From: Spirochaetaceae bacterium
GTDB lineage: Bacteria; Spirochaetota; Spirochaetia; DSM-27196; SKKC01
DNA: 30,782 bases
Assembly: GCA_003554375.1 (NCBI GenBank)
Contig: PWGF01000029.1
Span: 1-30,782 of the forward strand
Direction: 5' to 3'
In this document: one piece after another, positions 29,967 to 30,782 of the stretch
Numbering within the stretch: the first letter of the stretch is position 1
How the letters are laid out: each line of letters starts with the position of its first letter
The notes under the pieces: model-generated
Seen by the model: the letters and a program-made list of their open reading frames with translations, nothing else
Told to the model about the DNA's origin: nothing
Databases searched by the model: none
Position numbers and translations under genes: made by a program

Positions 29967-30782
29967 CGTGGAAACCATACCTGAAGTCGAGCCGGCAACA
30001 ATGAGGCTATCGGAGCGGAAACCCGATACGGCACGGATTGTGAACCGCACGATCGTATACGGGTTGCTCATTCTGGCGGCAATTGCGTTTCTGATTCCCA
30101 TGTTCATTTTGCTGAACACATCGTTCAAGACCCTTGCCGATGTGCGAACGGGAACCTTGGTATCGCTTCCGGTTGAGTTCACGCTGGAGCCCTGGGTACG
30201 GGCGTGGGGAACGCTGAGAGGTTACTTCTGGAATTCAGTTCGCATGGTCGTTCCGGCCGTCGCGATATCAACCGGGATCGGAGCCGTAAACGGGTATGTT
30301 CTCTCCAAGTGGAGGTTTCGAGGAAGTGAGGCGTTTTTCCTCGCCCTCATGATGGGTTGTTTCATTCCGTTCCAGAGCATCTTGCTTCCGATGTCCCAGC
30401 TCCTTGGGCGACTGGGATTGAGCCAGAGGATTGCCGGGTTGGTTCTTACACACGTCGTGTATGGGGTTCCGTTCACTACGCTTTTCTTCCGGAACTACTA
30501 CGTCGGAATTCCGGACGCCATTGTGGAAAGTGGGAAGATTGACGGTGCCACATTCCTGGGGATCTTCTTCAAGATTATGCTGCCAATCTCCGGACCTATA
30601 ATCGTCGTGGCGGTTATCTGGCAGACTACGCAGATCTGGAACGACTTCCTCTTCGGTGTCTCGTTTGCGGGCAGTCAGAGCCAGCCGGTCACCGTTGCCC
30701 TGAACAATCTTGTGGCGACTACGACCGGCATTACCGAGCACAACGTGAATATGGCGGCCGCGCTAATTGCCGCGTTCCCTAC
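29959..30782 (+). CDS. gtsC: Glucose/mannose-type ABC transporter permease 2 (3' end outside window)
   Basis: Open from ATG 29959 to the window end: 274 codons without a stop. After a polar N terminus (about 1-30) come a first membrane segment (YGLLILAAIAFLIPMFILLNTSFK), the NSVRMVVPAVAISTGIGAVNGYVLSKWRFRG core, FIPFQSILLPMSQLLGRLGL, and an EAA-type loop ESGKIDGATFLGIFFKIMLPISGP in which the first Ala is Ser. QIWNDFLFGVSF follows as in the family. About 10-20 residues are missing at the C terminus. The start overlaps the preceding permease. The ATPase gene, if linked, would lie beyond the window. Confidence 0.92.
   Translation, partial: MRDVETIPEVEPATMRLSERKPDTARIVNRTIVYGLLILAAIAFLIPMFILLNTSFKTLADVRTGTLVSLPVEFTLEPWVRAWGTLRGYFWNSVRMVVPAVAISTGIGAVNGYVLSKWRFRGSEAFFLALMMGCFIPFQSILLPMSQLLGRLGLSQRIAGLVLTHVVYGVPFTTLFFRNYYVGIPDAIVESGKIDGATFLGIFFKIMLPISGPIIVVAVIWQTTQIWNDFLFGVSFAGSQSQPVTVALNNLVATTTGITEHNVNMAAALIAAFP

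Noticed and set aside
1..30782. CRISPR arrays, tRNA or rRNA genes, transposases, integrases
   Set aside because: None seen: repeats here are contiguous or scattered without regular spacers, no cloverleaf was recognised by eye, and no mobile-element protein is present. A tRNAscan or CRISPR search would be decisive.

Overview
The window is GC-rich bacterial DNA, densely coded on both strands. I infer a free-living, saccharolytic spirochaete (Spirochaetaceae-like). The two main sugar-binding proteins begin with leaders ending in FAGG followed by acidic residues, a form I associate with Spirochaeta and Treponema binding proteins. The mix of binding-protein sugar transporters, a PilZ protein and an Hpt protein fits, but there is no rRNA or phylogenetic marker here, so the assignment is moderate.

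Left part (1-4.2 kb): a leftward nitrilase-fold protein, cut by the window edge, that has lost all three catalytic residues. It is divergent from a rightward group: a stand-alone Hpt phosphotransfer protein, an MFS transporter and a membrane-anchored PilZ protein.

Polyamine block (4.3-12.4 kb, all leftward): OFA-type MFS transporter, arginine decarboxylase, carboxy(nor)spermidine synthase, carboxy(nor)spermidine decarboxylase, agmatinase. Together the four enzymes make a full route arginine > agmatine > putrescine > carboxyspermidine > spermidine without S-adenosylmethionine decarboxylase. The last two enzymes carry long Ala/Gly/Pro-rich insertions, and tandem repeats sit at the gene borders.

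Middle (12.4-14.4 kb): an intergenic region rich in small repeats and palindromes, a LOG-family nucleotide hydrolase and a nitroreductase.

First sugar system (14.4-22.4 kb, rightward): a LacI-family repressor, a binding protein, two permeases with unusual insertions and a glycogen-debranching-type glycosidase. Two sites that fit TGNAANCGNTTNCA exactly lie at the predicted start points of the repressor gene and of the binding-protein gene, giving an explicit autoregulated repressor circuit. No ATPase gene is present.

Second sugar system (22.5-30.8 kb, rightward): a non-lipoprotein binding protein whose transcript looks leaderless, an NtrB-like sensor kinase, an NtrC-like sigma-54 activator, then two palindromes and a well-formed -24/-12 promoter in front of a GtsABC-like glucose/mannose transporter (binding protein, permease, second permease cut by the window end). 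I read this as a solute-binding-protein-assisted two-component system that switches on a sugar transporter through sigma-54. It is the most interesting system in the window.
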